Assembly: GCA_903913915.1 (NCBI GenBank)
Contig: CAIWNE010000087.1
Span: 1-64,000 of the forward strand
Direction: 5' to 3'
DNA from: an uncultured Opitutia bacterium
GTDB taxonomy: Bacteria; Verrucomicrobiota; Verrucomicrobiia; Opitutales; UBA953
Length of the DNA: 64,000 nucleotides
A model generated the notes under the pieces. The model did not search any database, had not been told where the DNA came from, and saw only the letters and a program-made list of their open reading frames with translations. A program made the position numbers and the translations under genes. The number at the start of each line of letters is the position of its first letter. Position 1 is the stretch's first letter. Of this stretch, positions 51,076-60,356 are shown piece by piece.

Positions 51076-52350
51076 TCAGACGCGGTTGGCGAGGGCGGTG
51101 GCGGCGCGTTCGAACACGAGGCCGCGCTCGGCGTAGCCACGGAACTGGTCGAAACTCGAGAAGCCGGGGCTCAGCAGGACGACGGCGGGCCCCTGTGCGT
51201 CCTTGGCGGCCGCGACGACGGCGTCCTGGAGCGTCGCGTAGCAACGGGCGGCCTTGCCCGTCTCGTCGAAATGGCGCTTCAGTTCGTCGGCGGTCTCGCC
51301 GATGAGGTAAGCGGAATCGATCAGCGGAGCGATGTTGCGGACGAAGCGGGCGAGGTCGCCGCCCTTCCACTTCCCTCCCCCGATCCAGCGGACCGGGACG
51401 CTGAACTGCGAGAGCGCGGCCTGGACCGCGTGGAAATTCGTGCCCTTCGAGTCGTTCCAGAATTCGACGCCCTTGTTCTCGGCGACCTTGCGCAGGCGAT
51501 GCGGGGGGACGCGGAAGAGACGGGCCGCCTCCTCGAGGTGGCGCATCGGGATGCCGCGCGCCTGCCAGTACTTGCAGAGGATGGCCCAGTTCTCGCGCTG
51601 CGGCCAGGAATCGAAGACCGATCCCGGGGGCACCGTGTCGGCGACCTCGGCGCGCGTGGCGACGAGCGCCTCGGCGGGCAGCTCGATGCCGAACGAACGG
51701 GCGGCGGACACGACGGATTCGCCGACCACGAGGATACCGCCGGGCATCATGCGCTCGATCAGCCTGAACTTCGCGCGGAAGTAGCTCTCCATGTCGCCGT
51801 GCCGGTCGAGATGGTCCTCGTCGAAGTTGGTCCAGAGCACCGCCTCGGGCGTGAAATGCCGGAGGTCCTCGGCCTGGAAGGAGCTCACCTCCACGATCGC
51901 GACGAACGAGCCGTTCGAGACCGTGCGATGGAGCGAAGTGAGCGGGAGGCCGACGTTGCCGCAGGCGATGGCGTCGAGCCCCGAACGCTTGAAGGCGAAC
52001 GAGAGGAATTCGGTGATGGTCGTCTTGCCGTTGGTGCCGGTGATGGCGATGGCGGGGCCGGTCCAGAGCAGCGCCCCGAAGTCGAGCTCGGTCAGGCAAT
52101 GCAGGCCGGCGCGGCGCGCGGCGAGGATCCACGGGTGCGACTGCGCGAAGCCCGGGCTGTAGACCAGGAGATCGTGACGTGCGGCCTCCTCGGGACCGAA
52201 CTGCCGGTTCTCCCCGCGTTCGTCATAGATGACCGAAGCGAAGCCGGCGGTGGCGAGGGATTCCGCGACGGAACGCCCGCTCACGCCCTCGCCGAAGACG
52301 GCGGCGGGCCGGGTGAGCCGGCGGCGGAGGGATTCGGGGAACTCGCTCAT
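51076..52350 (-). CDS. murD: UDP-MurNAc-L-Ala:D-Glu ligase MurD
   Basis: 424 residues from the ATG at 52350 (ATGA with mraY). Mur ligase: GEGVSGRSVAESL at the N-terminus, ATP loop AITGTNGKTTITEFL, VEVSSFQAEDLRH, WTNFDEDHLDRHGDM, NDSKGTNFHAVQAAL and LLSPGFSSFDQFRGYAERG. All steps as known for the family. Confidence 0.96.
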   Translation of the reverse strand: MSEFPESLRRRLTRPAAVFGEGVSGRSVAESLATAGFASVIYDERGENRQFGPEEAARHDLLVYSPGFAQSHPWILAARRAGLHCLTELDFGALLWTGPAIAITGTNGKTTITEFLSFAFKRSGLDAIACGNVGLPLTSLHRTVSNGSFVAIVEVSSFQAEDLRHFTPEAVLWTNFDEDHLDRHGDMESYFRAKFRLIERMMPGGILVVGESVVSAARSFGIELPAEALVATRAEVADTVPPGSVFDSWPQRENWAILCKYWQARGIPMRHLEEAARLFRVPPHRLRKVAENKGVEFWNDSKGTNFHAVQAALSQFSVPVRWIGGGKWKGGDLARFVRNIAPLIDSAYLIGETADELKRHFDETGKAARCYATLQDAVVAAAKDAQGPAVVLLSPGFSSFDQFRGYAERGLVFERAATALANRV

Positions 52351-53459
52351 CGGAGCTTCAGGGAGAGCAGGCCGAGGAGGCCGCACAGAAGGGAGAGGAT
52401 CCAGAAGCGCGCCACGACCTTCGTCGCAGGCCAGCCCTTCTTCTGGAAATGATGATGGATGGGCGTCATCAGGAACAGGCGCTTGCCGCCCGTCCGCTTG
52501 AAATAGGCCACCTGCAGCATGACCGAGACCGCCTCGACGACGAACACGCCGCCGACGATCGCGAGCAGGAACGGCTGGTGCATCAGGCACGCCACGGCGC
52601 CGAGTCCGCCGCCGAGCCCGAGCGCGCCGACGTCGCCCATGTAGATCTCGGCCGGGGCCGCGTTATGCCAGAGGAAGACGAGGCTGCCGCCGACGAGGGC
52701 CGAGCAGAACACCGCGAGCTCGCCGGCGCCCGGCACGTAGCTGATGCGCAGGTAGGTGGCGAACTCATGGTGGCCGGCGAGATAGGCGACCGCGCCGAGT
52801 ATCATGGTGGTGATGAGCACGCAGCCGATCGCGAGCCCGTCGAGGCCGTCGGTGAGGTTGACGGCGTTGGAGCAGCCCACGCAGACCAGCACGAAGAAGA
52901 CGACGGCGACGCCGAGGCACGCGAGGAAAGGCCAGCCGAAGGACTTCGCGGACCAGAGCGGGCCGTTGAGGATGGGCAGCCAGACCTCGCAGAGGCTTTC
53001 GCGGTAGGCCGGGTCGAGGAGCACGATGCCGAAGGCGACGAGCGCGACGAGCCCCTGCCCCGCCAGCTTCATGCGGGCCGAGATGCCGTCGGAACTGCCA
53101 TGGCGCACCTTCAGCCAGTCGTCGTAAAGCCCCACGAGGCCCATGCCGACCAGGCACCAGAGCGCCGCGAGCACGAGGACATTGAGGCGCGCCCAGAGGA
53201 GCACCGAGGGGATCATCGCCACGGCGATGATGAGGCCGCCCATGGTCGGGACCTTGCCGCCTTCCTTGGCGAGCTCGCCCATCAGCTTGGCCGAACGCTC
53301 CGGCTGGCGCAGGCGCGCGAGCACCGCGATGAGCCGGCCGGAGAAGAACATGCCCAGCAGCAACGCCGTCACGCCGGCCATGATCGCGCGGACGGAGATG
53401 TACTCGAAGAGTCGGAAAGGTCCCCAGGTGTGGACGAGTTCGCTGAGACGGTAAAGCAT
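52347..53459 (-). CDS. mraY: Phospho-MurNAc-pentapeptide transferase MraY
   Basis: A 370-residue protein with about 10 TM helices, makes lipid I. Motifs: PTMGGLIIAVA, LVGLYDDWLKV, NAVNLTDGLDGLA, GDVGALGLGGGLG, LMTPIHHHFQKKGW (His cluster). Start at 53459 is 1 bp after the murF stop; its stop overlaps murD. Confidence 0.97.
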   Translation of the reverse strand: MLYRLSELVHTWGPFRLFEYISVRAIMAGVTALLLGMFFSGRLIAVLARLRQPERSAKLMGELAKEGGKVPTMGGLIIAVAMIPSVLLWARLNVLVLAALWCLVGMGLVGLYDDWLKVRHGSSDGISARMKLAGQGLVALVAFGIVLLDPAYRESLCEVWLPILNGPLWSAKSFGWPFLACLGVAVVFFVLVCVGCSNAVNLTDGLDGLAIGCVLITTMILGAVAYLAGHHEFATYLRISYVPGAGELAVFCSALVGGSLVFLWHNAAPAEIYMGDVGALGLGGGLGAVACLMHQPFLLAIVGGVFVVEAVSVMLQVAYFKRTGGKRLFLMTPIHHHFQKKGWPATKVVARFWILSLLCGLLGLLSLKLR

Positions 53460-53460
53460 C

Positions 53461-54834
53461 CTAGTGGAAAGAAAGCGCGGAGCACAGGGAGCCGGGCAGG
53501 CAACGCTCGAGGGCGAAGGAACGGCTGCCCTTCAGGAAGACGAAGCCGCGGTGCGCGGCGACGCGGGCGGCGGCGTCCTCGACGGAAGCCGCGACGGAAA
53601 GTTCCACCCCCGGGAGCGCAACTCCCTGCAGCAGCGCGGCCGACTCGCCGCCGAAGACGACCACGTGGTCGCCGGAGCGGAGAGGCAGCTGCGCGCCGCA
53701 GTCGCGGTGGAGTTGCGCGGAAGTGGGACCGAGCTCGGCCATGCCGCCGAGCAGGAAAAGACGAGGGGCCGCGGAAGCGCGGCTGAGGCGGTCGAACGCG
53801 CGGGCCGAATCCAGGAGCGAGGCCGGGCTGGAATTATAGCAGTCGACGTAGTAGGTGCGGTCGCCTTCGACGTGCACGCTCCCGCGGCCGGCGGGCGGCA
53901 TCCATTTCGCGGCCGCGGCGGCAAGGGCTTCGGCCGGGCGGCCGACCTCGAGGGCGGCGACGAGCGCGAGCGCCGCGTTGCGGGCCAGTCCGTCGGAGAT
54001 CGGGGCGAGCGGAAAGGCTTCGCCGTCGAGGACGAGCGAACGCAGGCCGCGCGCATCGGTGACGAAGGAGGCGCGGACGAGACGGGCCGGGACGACGGCC
54101 GGGGCGGCTTCGCCCTCGAACTGCACGGCGACGCAACGGGCGGCGTGGGCGGCGAACTCGGGCCAGGCCAGGAGCGCGGCAGGGATGACGGCGCGGCCGC
54201 CGGGGGCGAGCGCGGCGACGAGCGTGGCCTTCTCCCGGGCGACGCCGGCGAGCGAGCCGACGCCCTCGAGATGCACCGGGGCGACATTGGTCACGATCGC
54301 GATGTCGGGACGGATAACAGCGGCGGAGACGCCGAGTTCACCCGGGACGCTCATGCCGGCCTCGATGACGGCGAAGCGATGCCGCGTCGGCTCGATGCGC
54401 AGCAGCATGAGCGGCACGCCGATGAGGTTGTTGAGGTTGGCTTCGGTGACGAAGGCCTCGGCGCCGAGGAGGGCGGCGAGCAGCTCCTTGGTGGAAGTCT
54501 TGCCGACGCTGCCGGTCACGCCGATGACCTGGCCTTGGAAGTTCGCGCGCCAGCGGGCGGCGACCCGACGGAGCGCGGCGAGCGGATCGTCGACGACGAG
54601 CTGGGGCAGGTCGTCCGCGACCGGGCGGGCGACGAGCGCGCAGGCGGCGCCCTGCGAACGGGCGGCGACCAGGAAATCATGGCCGTCGCGGCGATCGGTA
54701 CGCACGGCCACGAAGACGTCGCCGGAACGGAGGGCCCGGGTATCAGTGCAGAAGCCCGTGACCGCGGCGCGCGGCGCGGCGGTCCAGCGGCCTTCGGCCC
54801 AAGATACGAGGTCGGCTGACGAGAACGTCGGCAT
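53461..54834 (-). CDS. murF: UDP-MurNAc-tripeptide:D-Ala-D-Ala ligase MurF
   Basis: 457 residues from the ATG at 54834, one-base overlap with the murE stop (TGATG); GTG at 54837 is an alternative. Core: VIGVTGSVGKTSTKELLAALL, LNNLIGVPLMLL, VIEAGMSVPGELG, VDCYNSSPASLLDSA, LGGMAELG. Adds D-Ala-D-Ala to complete the pentapeptide. Confidence 0.95.
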   Translation of the reverse strand: MPTFSSADLVSWAEGRWTAAPRAAVTGFCTDTRALRSGDVFVAVRTDRRDGHDFLVAARSQGAACALVARPVADDLPQLVVDDPLAALRRVAARWRANFQGQVIGVTGSVGKTSTKELLAALLGAEAFVTEANLNNLIGVPLMLLRIEPTRHRFAVIEAGMSVPGELGVSAAVIRPDIAIVTNVAPVHLEGVGSLAGVAREKATLVAALAPGGRAVIPAALLAWPEFAAHAARCVAVQFEGEAAPAVVPARLVRASFVTDARGLRSLVLDGEAFPLAPISDGLARNAALALVAALEVGRPAEALAAAAAKWMPPAGRGSVHVEGDRTYYVDCYNSSPASLLDSARAFDRLSRASAAPRLFLLGGMAELGPTSAQLHRDCGAQLPLRSGDHVVVFGGESAALLQGVALPGVELSVAASVEDAAARVAAHRGFVFLKGSRSFALERCLPGSLCSALSFH

Positions 54835-56357
54835 CACGACTTCGCGCCCCTCCGGAGCTCGAGGATCTCGCGGACGACCTGACGGTCGTCGAAAGGCACC
54901 ACCGTGTCGGCGAATTCCTGGGTCGTCTCATGGCCCTTGCCGGCGATGACGACGCAGTCTCCCGACTTCGCGGCGGAGAGGGCGCGGCCGATGGCGTCGC
55001 GGCGGTCCGCGACGAATTCGACGGTCGGCAGCGCGCCGAGGCCTTCGCGCATGTCGGCGAAGATCCGGTCGAGGCTTTCCTTGCGCGGATTGTCGGCGGT
55101 GGCCCAGGCGAGGTGGGCGAGGTCGGCGACGGCCTTGGTCATCGCGGGACGCTTGCCGCGGTCGCGGTCGCCTCCGCAGCCGTAGACGCAGAGAACGCGG
55201 CCCGGGGTGATGTCGCGCAGCATGCGCAAGGCGTTGCGGAGGGCGTCGTCGGTGTGGGCGTAATCGACGAAGACCGGGAACGGCTGGCCGGCCTCGACGC
55301 GTTCCATGCGGCCGGGGACGCCGGGGAAGGAAGCCAGCGCGGGACCGAGCGAAAGCGGGTCGCGACCGAGGGCAGCGGCCATCGCGAGCGCGCAGAGCAC
55401 GTTCGAGACGTTGTAGCCGCCGGGCAGCGTCGACTTGAAGACGGCCGCGCGGCCTTCGTGGCGCACGGTGAAGACCGCGCCGCCGGTATCGAGGGCCAGG
55501 TCGGTCGCGCATACGTCGGCATCCGGCGCGAGGCCGAAGGTAATCACCGCGCCGCGACGGCGGCAGGCCTCGGCCAACACGCGTCCCGCCGGGTCGTCGA
55601 TGTTGATGACGCATACGTCGGGCACCGAGCCGTTGCGGCCGTCGAAGAGGGCCGTCTTCGCGTCGAGGTACGAAGCGAGGTCGCCGTGGTAGTCGACGTG
55701 GTCGCGGGTGAGGTTGGTGAAAGCAGCGACGCGGAAGCGGAAGCCGTGGACGCGGTCCTGATGGAGCGCGTGGGAGCTGACCTCGAGGCAGGCGCCGGCG
55801 CAGCCCGCGTCGACCATCTGACGGAAGAAGGCGGCGAGGTCGGCGGATTCCGGCGTCGTCTTATAGGAAGGGATCGAACGGCGGCCGAGGTGATAGCGCA
55901 CCGTCCCCACCAAGCCCCACTGCGACCCGTCGGACTGCAGCAGATGACGGAGGAGCGTGGAAATCGTGGTCTTGCCGTTGGTACCGGTCACGCCGACGAG
56001 CTGGAGCGCGGCTTCCGGATGGCCGTAGAAGCGGCGGGCGATCTCGGCGAGGGCGCGGCGGGGATCGGCGACATGGGCGGCGGCGACGGCGGGGAGCCCG
56101 CCGACCGGCTCGCCCGAGATGATGGCCGCGGCGCCGCGGGCGATCGCGTCGTCGAGGAAGGCGTGGCCGTTGGCGCGCAGGCCGGGCAACGCGAAGAACA
56201 GCGAGCCCGGGATGATGCGACGGCTGTCCGTGACGATCGAGGAGATGCGGACCGAGCCGTCGCCGGCGCGGCCGAGGACCGGGAAGCCCTGGAGCAGGGA
56301 GTTGAAGGTCGGGCGCTCCATGGCGGCGGGCATCGTCATCGCAGGCAGGGGCGTCAT
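54834..56357 (-). CDS. murE: UDP-MurNAc-tripeptide synthetase MurE (meso-DAP type)
   Basis: 507 residues from the ATG at 56357, overlapping ftsI by 4 bp. Adds the third amino acid. Motifs: TDSRRIIPGSLFFALPG, VTGTNGKTTISTLL, TTPESADL, EVSSHALHQDRV and ADNPRKESLDRIF. The DNPR motif indicates meso-diaminopimelate as substrate. Confidence 0.96.
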   Translation of the reverse strand: MTPLPAMTMPAAMERPTFNSLLQGFPVLGRAGDGSVRISSIVTDSRRIIPGSLFFALPGLRANGHAFLDDAIARGAAAIISGEPVGGLPAVAAAHVADPRRALAEIARRFYGHPEAALQLVGVTGTNGKTTISTLLRHLLQSDGSQWGLVGTVRYHLGRRSIPSYKTTPESADLAAFFRQMVDAGCAGACLEVSSHALHQDRVHGFRFRVAAFTNLTRDHVDYHGDLASYLDAKTALFDGRNGSVPDVCVINIDDPAGRVLAEACRRRGAVITFGLAPDADVCATDLALDTGGAVFTVRHEGRAAVFKSTLPGGYNVSNVLCALAMAAALGRDPLSLGPALASFPGVPGRMERVEAGQPFPVFVDYAHTDDALRNALRMLRDITPGRVLCVYGCGGDRDRGKRPAMTKAVADLAHLAWATADNPRKESLDRIFADMREGLGALPTVEFVADRRDAIGRALSAAKSGDCVVIAGKGHETTQEFADTVVPFDDRQVVREILELRRGAKS

Positions 56358-58150
56358 CGGCCGAGGTCGGCGACGTGGCCGCGGGGGACGGTGGTGACGG
56401 GAGGCAGGTCGAGCCAGCGGATGCACTTCTCGGCGACCTCGCGGAACACCGGCGCCGAGATCTTGCCGCCGTAGGCGATGCCTTCGGTATGCGGCTCGTC
56501 GATGATCACCGTGATCGCGAGCTTCGGGTCGCCGACCGGGAAGAAGCCGGCGAACGAAGCCACGTGATGCGAGGAGGAATAATGCCCGTTGATGATCTTC
56601 TGCGTCGTCCCGGTCTTGCCGGCGACCTCGTAGCCCGGGATGTCGGCGATCGGCGCCGTGCCGCCCTTGCCGCAGACCGCGCGGAGGAGCGAGGCCGTCT
56701 GCGCGGCCGTGGCGGCCGTGATGGCGCGACCGCGCGAACGCGGGGCGTAATTGATGACGGAGGCCTTCGACTTCGGGTCCTCGACGCGGAGCACCAGCTG
56801 CGGCTGCATCAGGAGGCCGTCGGCGGCGATGACCGACATCGCGAAGTGCATCTGCATCGCGGTGACGCTGACGGAGTGGCCCATCGGCATGCGCGAGATC
56901 GTCATGCCGTCCCAGCGCTTCGGCGGGATGAGCAGGCCCGGGACCTCGGCGCCCGTGATCAGCCCCGTGTTGGCGCCGAAGCCGAACGACTTGATGAGCG
57001 AGAAGAACCGCTCTTCGCCCATGCGCTCGGCGTACTGCATGCCCACCTGGACGGTGCCGCGGTTGGAGGATTCGCGGACGATCTCGCGGATGTCGGCGAC
57101 GCCGATCGCGTGGGAGTCGGCGGGCAGCGAGACCATGCGGCCGCGGTACGGCACGCTCGTGGCGCCGCAGTCGAAGACCGAGTTCGGCGTGATGAGATGC
57201 TCCTCGAGGGCGCCCGAGATCGAGACGATCTTGAAGACGGAACCCGGCTCGTAGACGTCGGACACGGCGCGGTTGCGCTGGCTGTCCATCGGCGCGGCCT
57301 TCGCGTCGAAGAAACGGTTGAGGTCGAAGGTCGGCCAGTTGGCGAGGCCCAGGATGCGGCCGGTACGCGGCTCGCTGACGATGATGATGCCGCTCTTCGG
57401 CGTATAGCGGGCGGCGGCGGCGTCGAGGGCGTCCTCGCACGTCTTCTGGATCAGGCTGTTGATCGTGAGCACGACCGTGCTGCCGTCGACCGGGGCGACC
57501 TCGCGGAGCCGGTTGCTGGCGATCTCGCGGTGGCGGCCGTCGCGTTCGGATTCGATCCAGCCCTTCTGGCCGATGAGGAGCTGGTTCATCACGCTCTCGA
57601 TGCCGGCGGCCGGGACGCCGTCCTTGTTCACGTAGCCGAGCACGTGGGCCGCGAGCTGGCCCTTAGGATAATTACGGCGGTACTTCAGGTCCGCGCGGAT
57701 GGCCTTGATGCCGAGCGCCTTGATGCGCTTCGTCGTGGCCTCGTCGACCTCATGGGCGAGGATGGTCCAGCGGATCGTCTTCTCTTCGCCGGCGTCGTCG
57801 GTGCGCGTGAGGGTCTCGAAGGCCTGGCGGACCTTGAGGAAGGGCAGGCCCAGGATCTTCGCGACCTCGGCGGCGCGGTCGCGGTCGCCCTTGGCGAGGG
57901 AGTCCGGGTCCACGCCGATGTCCCACACGTCTTCGGAGACCGCGAGGAGGTTGTCCTGGGCGTCACGGATCTCGCCGCGCCTGCAGGGGATCTCCTGGAA
58001 CACGCGGCGCGCCTGCAGGGCTTCCGCGCGCAGACGAGGGGCGTCGACCCAATGCAACCAGACCAGCCGTGCGGTCACGGCCAGGAAGCAGAGGGAAACG
58101 GCCCAAGCCAGCAAACGGTAGCGCGTTCGCCTGGCGTGGGGGAGGCTCAT
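56354..58150 (-). CDS. ftsI: Division transpeptidase FtsI (PBP3-like)
   Basis: A 598-residue class B PBP with an N-terminal TM helix (about 11-31), a pedestal domain and a transpeptidase domain. SXXK: EPGSVFK (catalytic Ser about 304); SXN: ESSNRGTVQVG; KTG: GKTGTTQK. Overlaps ftsL and murE by 4 bp. The partner SEDS is FtsW in the same cluster. Confidence 0.95.
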   Translation of the reverse strand: MSLPHARRTRYRLLAWAVSLCFLAVTARLVWLHWVDAPRLRAEALQARRVFQEIPCRRGEIRDAQDNLLAVSEDVWDIGVDPDSLAKGDRDRAAEVAKILGLPFLKVRQAFETLTRTDDAGEEKTIRWTILAHEVDEATTKRIKALGIKAIRADLKYRRNYPKGQLAAHVLGYVNKDGVPAAGIESVMNQLLIGQKGWIESERDGRHREIASNRLREVAPVDGSTVVLTINSLIQKTCEDALDAAAARYTPKSGIIIVSEPRTGRILGLANWPTFDLNRFFDAKAAPMDSQRNRAVSDVYEPGSVFKIVSISGALEEHLITPNSVFDCGATSVPYRGRMVSLPADSHAIGVADIREIVRESSNRGTVQVGMQYAERMGEERFFSLIKSFGFGANTGLITGAEVPGLLIPPKRWDGMTISRMPMGHSVSVTAMQMHFAMSVIAADGLLMQPQLVLRVEDPKSKASVINYAPRSRGRAITAATAAQTASLLRAVCGKGGTAPIADIPGYEVAGKTGTTQKIINGHYSSSHHVASFAGFFPVGDPKLAITVIIDEPHTEGIAYGGKISAPVFREVAEKCIRWLDLPPVTTVPRGHVADLGR

Positions 58151-58530
58151 CGAGAGCGCGGTCCTCCCTGCCCTCCTGCGGATAGGAAGGCGGTTTCGCG
58201 GGCCGTCATCCGGGGGCTCGCGGAAAGCAGAGGGGTCGGGGATGTGACCGCTGGGAAATATCGGACCCAGACCACCTGTTCAGGGACCGGGGGCTTGAGC
58301 GCATCGCCGATGCGCTGCTGGAGTTCGAGGGTGTTGATGGCCTGGTCGCGCTGGCGACGGACCGTCTCGAGCTCCTTCTTGGAGAGGGCGATGTCGCGTT
58401 CGATGCGCTGGATGCGGCTGCCGATCGTCTCGGCCTCGACGCGCAGGCGCATGATGTTGATCGTCCCGACGGCGGCCGCGGCGACGGTCCCGAACACGCA
58501 GACCCAGGCGATGCAGAAGCGCAGGCTCAT
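58147..58530 (-). CDS. ftsL: FtsL-like bitopic division protein
   Basis: A 127-residue protein at the ftsL position: a TM helix at the N-terminus (about 3-25), then a coiled coil with heptad pattern (RLRVEAETIGSRIQRIERDIALSKKELETVRRQRDQ). The sequence itself is not conserved, the assignment rests on position between rsmH and ftsI, and on topology. Overlaps both neighbours by 4 bp. Confidence 0.8.
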   Translation of the reverse strand: MSLRFCIAWVCVFGTVAAAAVGTINIMRLRVEAETIGSRIQRIERDIALSKKELETVRRQRDQAINTLELQQRIGDALKPPVPEQVVWVRYFPAVTSPTPLLSASPRMTARETAFLSAGGQGGPRSR

Positions 58531-59471
58531 GCGGAGAGGCGGCGCACGGCGCGGAGGCGGGCCGAGCGGCTGCGGGGGTTGCGTTCCTGTTCGGCGTCCG
58601 AGGGCTGGAGCGCCTTGCGGGTGAGGAGGTCGGCCTGCTTCACGCGGTCGTCCTGGTTGCGGGAGTCGTCGCGGTCGACCGGACGGCCGGCGACCTCGTT
58701 CATGTAGCGCTTCACCATCCGGTCCTCGAGGGAGTGGAAGGAGATGACGGCGAGCACGCCGCCGGCGTTGAGCTTGCCGAAGGCGAGCGGCAGGGCGTCG
58801 GCCAGGGCCCCGAGCTCGTCGTTGACCGCGATGCGGACGCCCTGGAAGGTGCGGGTGGCGGGATGCGGGCCGCGGGGACCGGGCGCGGGATGCGGGCCGC
58901 GGGGACCGGGCGCGGGGGGCGCGGCCTCGGCGACCAGTTCGGCGAAGCTCGAGGTGCGGGCGAGGCGGCCGGTGCCGCGGGCGGCGATGATCGCGTTGAC
59001 CACGCGGAACCAGCGGGGCTCCTCGCCGTAGTCGCGGACCGCGCGTTCGAGCTCGGCGCGTTCGCCGCGCTCGAGGACTTCGGCGGCGCTGCGGCCGACG
59101 CGCGTGTCCATGCGCATGTCGTTCGGCGCGTCGTAGCGGAAGGAGAAGCCGCGCTCCGGGACATCCAGCTGGTACGAGGACACCCCAATGTCCATCAGAA
59201 CACCATCGAACAGCCCCGGAACGCGGTCAAGGTGGCGGAAGTTCTCGGAATGGAAACGCAGGCGGCCCGGATGGGCGGCGAGCAGCGCGGCGGAGCGTTC
59301 GCCGGCGGCGGGATCGCGGTCCATCGCGTCGACCGTGCAGCGCGGCGCACGGGCGAGGATCGCCGACGTGTGGCCGCCGCCGCCGAAGGTGCAGTCCAGG
59401 TAGGCGCGCCCGTCCTGCGGGGCGAGGAGCGTCAGGCACTCCTCGAGCAGGACTGGAACGTGGCTGGTCAT
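58527..59471 (-). CDS. rsmH: 16S rRNA m4C1402 methyltransferase RsmH
   Basis: A 314-residue SAM enzyme that methylates N4 of C1402 in 16S rRNA. Motifs: HVPVLLEECLTLL, DCTFGGGGHTSAIL, DGVLMDIGVSSYQLD, RGFSFRYDAPNDMRMD, FHSLEDRMVKRYM. A 27-bp tandem repeat inserts a second PAPGPRGPH unit between helices (about residue 190). Ends in ATGA with ftsL. Also known as mraW. Confidence 0.95.
   Translation of the reverse strand: MTSHVPVLLEECLTLLAPQDGRAYLDCTFGGGGHTSAILARAPRCTVDAMDRDPAAGERSAALLAAHPGRLRFHSENFRHLDRVPGLFDGVLMDIGVSSYQLDVPERGFSFRYDAPNDMRMDTRVGRSAAEVLERGERAELERAVRDYGEEPRWFRVVNAIIAARGTGRLARTSSFAELVAEAAPPAPGPRGPHPAPGPRGPHPATRTFQGVRIAVNDELGALADALPLAFGKLNAGGVLAVISFHSLEDRMVKRYMNEVAGRPVDRDDSRNQDDRVKQADLLTRKALQPSDAEQERNPRSRSARLRAVRRLSA
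58861..58914. repeat. 27-bp tandem repeat inside rsmH
   Basis: Two exact head-to-tail 27-bp units (58861-58887, 58888-58914) encode PAPGPRGPH twice, in frame. Lies in a loop segment of the RsmH family's inserted domain, so probably harmless. Confidence 0.9.
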
Positions 59472-59523
59472 TCGGCGGGCTGTGAATAAGGTGTGAGCAG
59501 TGTAAGTAACTTCCGGATACGCA

Positions 59524-59976
59524 TCACAGGCCGAGCTCGCGCAGGGCGCGGAGGATGGTGAGCGCGGACTCGGATTCGCGGTCGGCCTTGGGCGGCGTCG
59601 GCGAGGAGATGTGGAAGGTGGTGAAGCCGCCGCGGAAGATCACCTCGTGCTCGAGCCTGGCTTCCTTGACGATGTGTTCGTTCAGCGTGATGCGGCCGGC
59701 CTTGTCGCATGTGACCTGGATGCTGTTCGTGCCGAGCAGGCTCAGCGCGTCCATCTTCACCGGATCGCTGACCGTCACCTGCGAAGCGGCGACGCGGATG
59801 CGTTCGGCCATCGACGGAGGAAACACCACGACGGACGCGAGCGCGGGGTGATACATCGCGAGGAAAGTCGCTTCCGCATCGAACCGCCAGGCCGCCGGGA
59901 TGGTGACACGGTTCTTCTCATCCAGCTTTCCGTTATGGATGCCGGTGAAGAGACCGTTGTTGGCGCCAATAGACAT
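59524..59976 (-). CDS. mraZ: Transcriptional regulator MraZ
   Basis: 150 residues from the ATG at 59976 (MSIGANNGLFTG); a longer in-frame start at 60018 would run through the operator. AbrB-type double barrel: NGKLDEKNRVTIPAAWR and the second copy SIQVTCDKAGRITLNEHIV. MraZ binds DNA upstream of its own gene and controls dcw transcription. First gene of the cluster; 52 bp ahead of rsmH. Confidence 0.93.
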   Translation of the reverse strand: MSIGANNGLFTGIHNGKLDEKNRVTIPAAWRFDAEATFLAMYHPALASVVVFPPSMAERIRVAASQVTVSDPVKMDALSLLGTNSIQVTCDKAGRITLNEHIVKEARLEHEVIFRGGFTTFHISSPTPPKADRESESALTILRALRELGL

Positions 59977-60356
59977 TGCGTATGGGGAGATGCCCCCAGA
60001 TGACCCACTTTTCCCCACAGCCCTCCACCCGTCAACATTTTAGCCTCAGATCTGCCTAATTTCTTGTTCACAGCGCGGCCCAGTTGTCTAAATGACTGTT
60101 TTCGGTCTTTATTTCATGTAAGTTATTCATTAACATAATTTTATGTAATAATTAGGCCTGAGGAGCTTCCGGCGGCCTTTCCCACCCCGCCCCGGCCGCC
60201 TACCGGACGCGCCGATCGTGGCGGAGCCGGGGCCATTCGTAATTAAATTATCATTACAAAACGTCGTGTCCCGCGGCCCCGGAGCGAGGGCGAAACTGTT
60301 TGCCAACGGACCCCGGCTGTGCTTTGTCTCCAAGCACTCCCACACGACTCTCGCAC
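59977..60356. other. 380-bp intergenic region, mraZ operator and AT-rich stretch
   Basis: Between the divergent mraZ and lipoprotein genes. Contains the MraZ boxes (59994-60027), a possible mraZ -10, and an AT-rich tract (about 60050-60160: TTTATTTCATGTAAGTTATTCATTAACATAATTTT), the most AT-rich part in the window. A second AATTAAATTATCATTAC stretch is at 60240-60256. No gene or tRNA is seen. The AT-rich tract is a candidate for promoters or nucleoid-protein binding. Confidence 0.7.
59994..60027 (-). promoter_or_regulatory. Predicted MraZ operator (four TGGG-like boxes)
   Basis: On the minus strand, TGGAG (60023-60027), TGGGG (60013-60017), TGGGT (60003-60007) and TGGGG (59994-59998) follow at steps of 10, 10 and 9 bp, 18-50 bp ahead of the mraZ start. 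Known MraZ sites are TGGGN repeats at 10-bp pitch, one helical turn. A TAAAAT (minus strand, about 60037-60042) just upstream may be the -10 of the mraZ promoter. Confidence 0.75.

Noticed and set aside
58861-58914. CRISPR-like repeat
   Set aside because: Only two units with no spacers, inside the rsmH coding frame.
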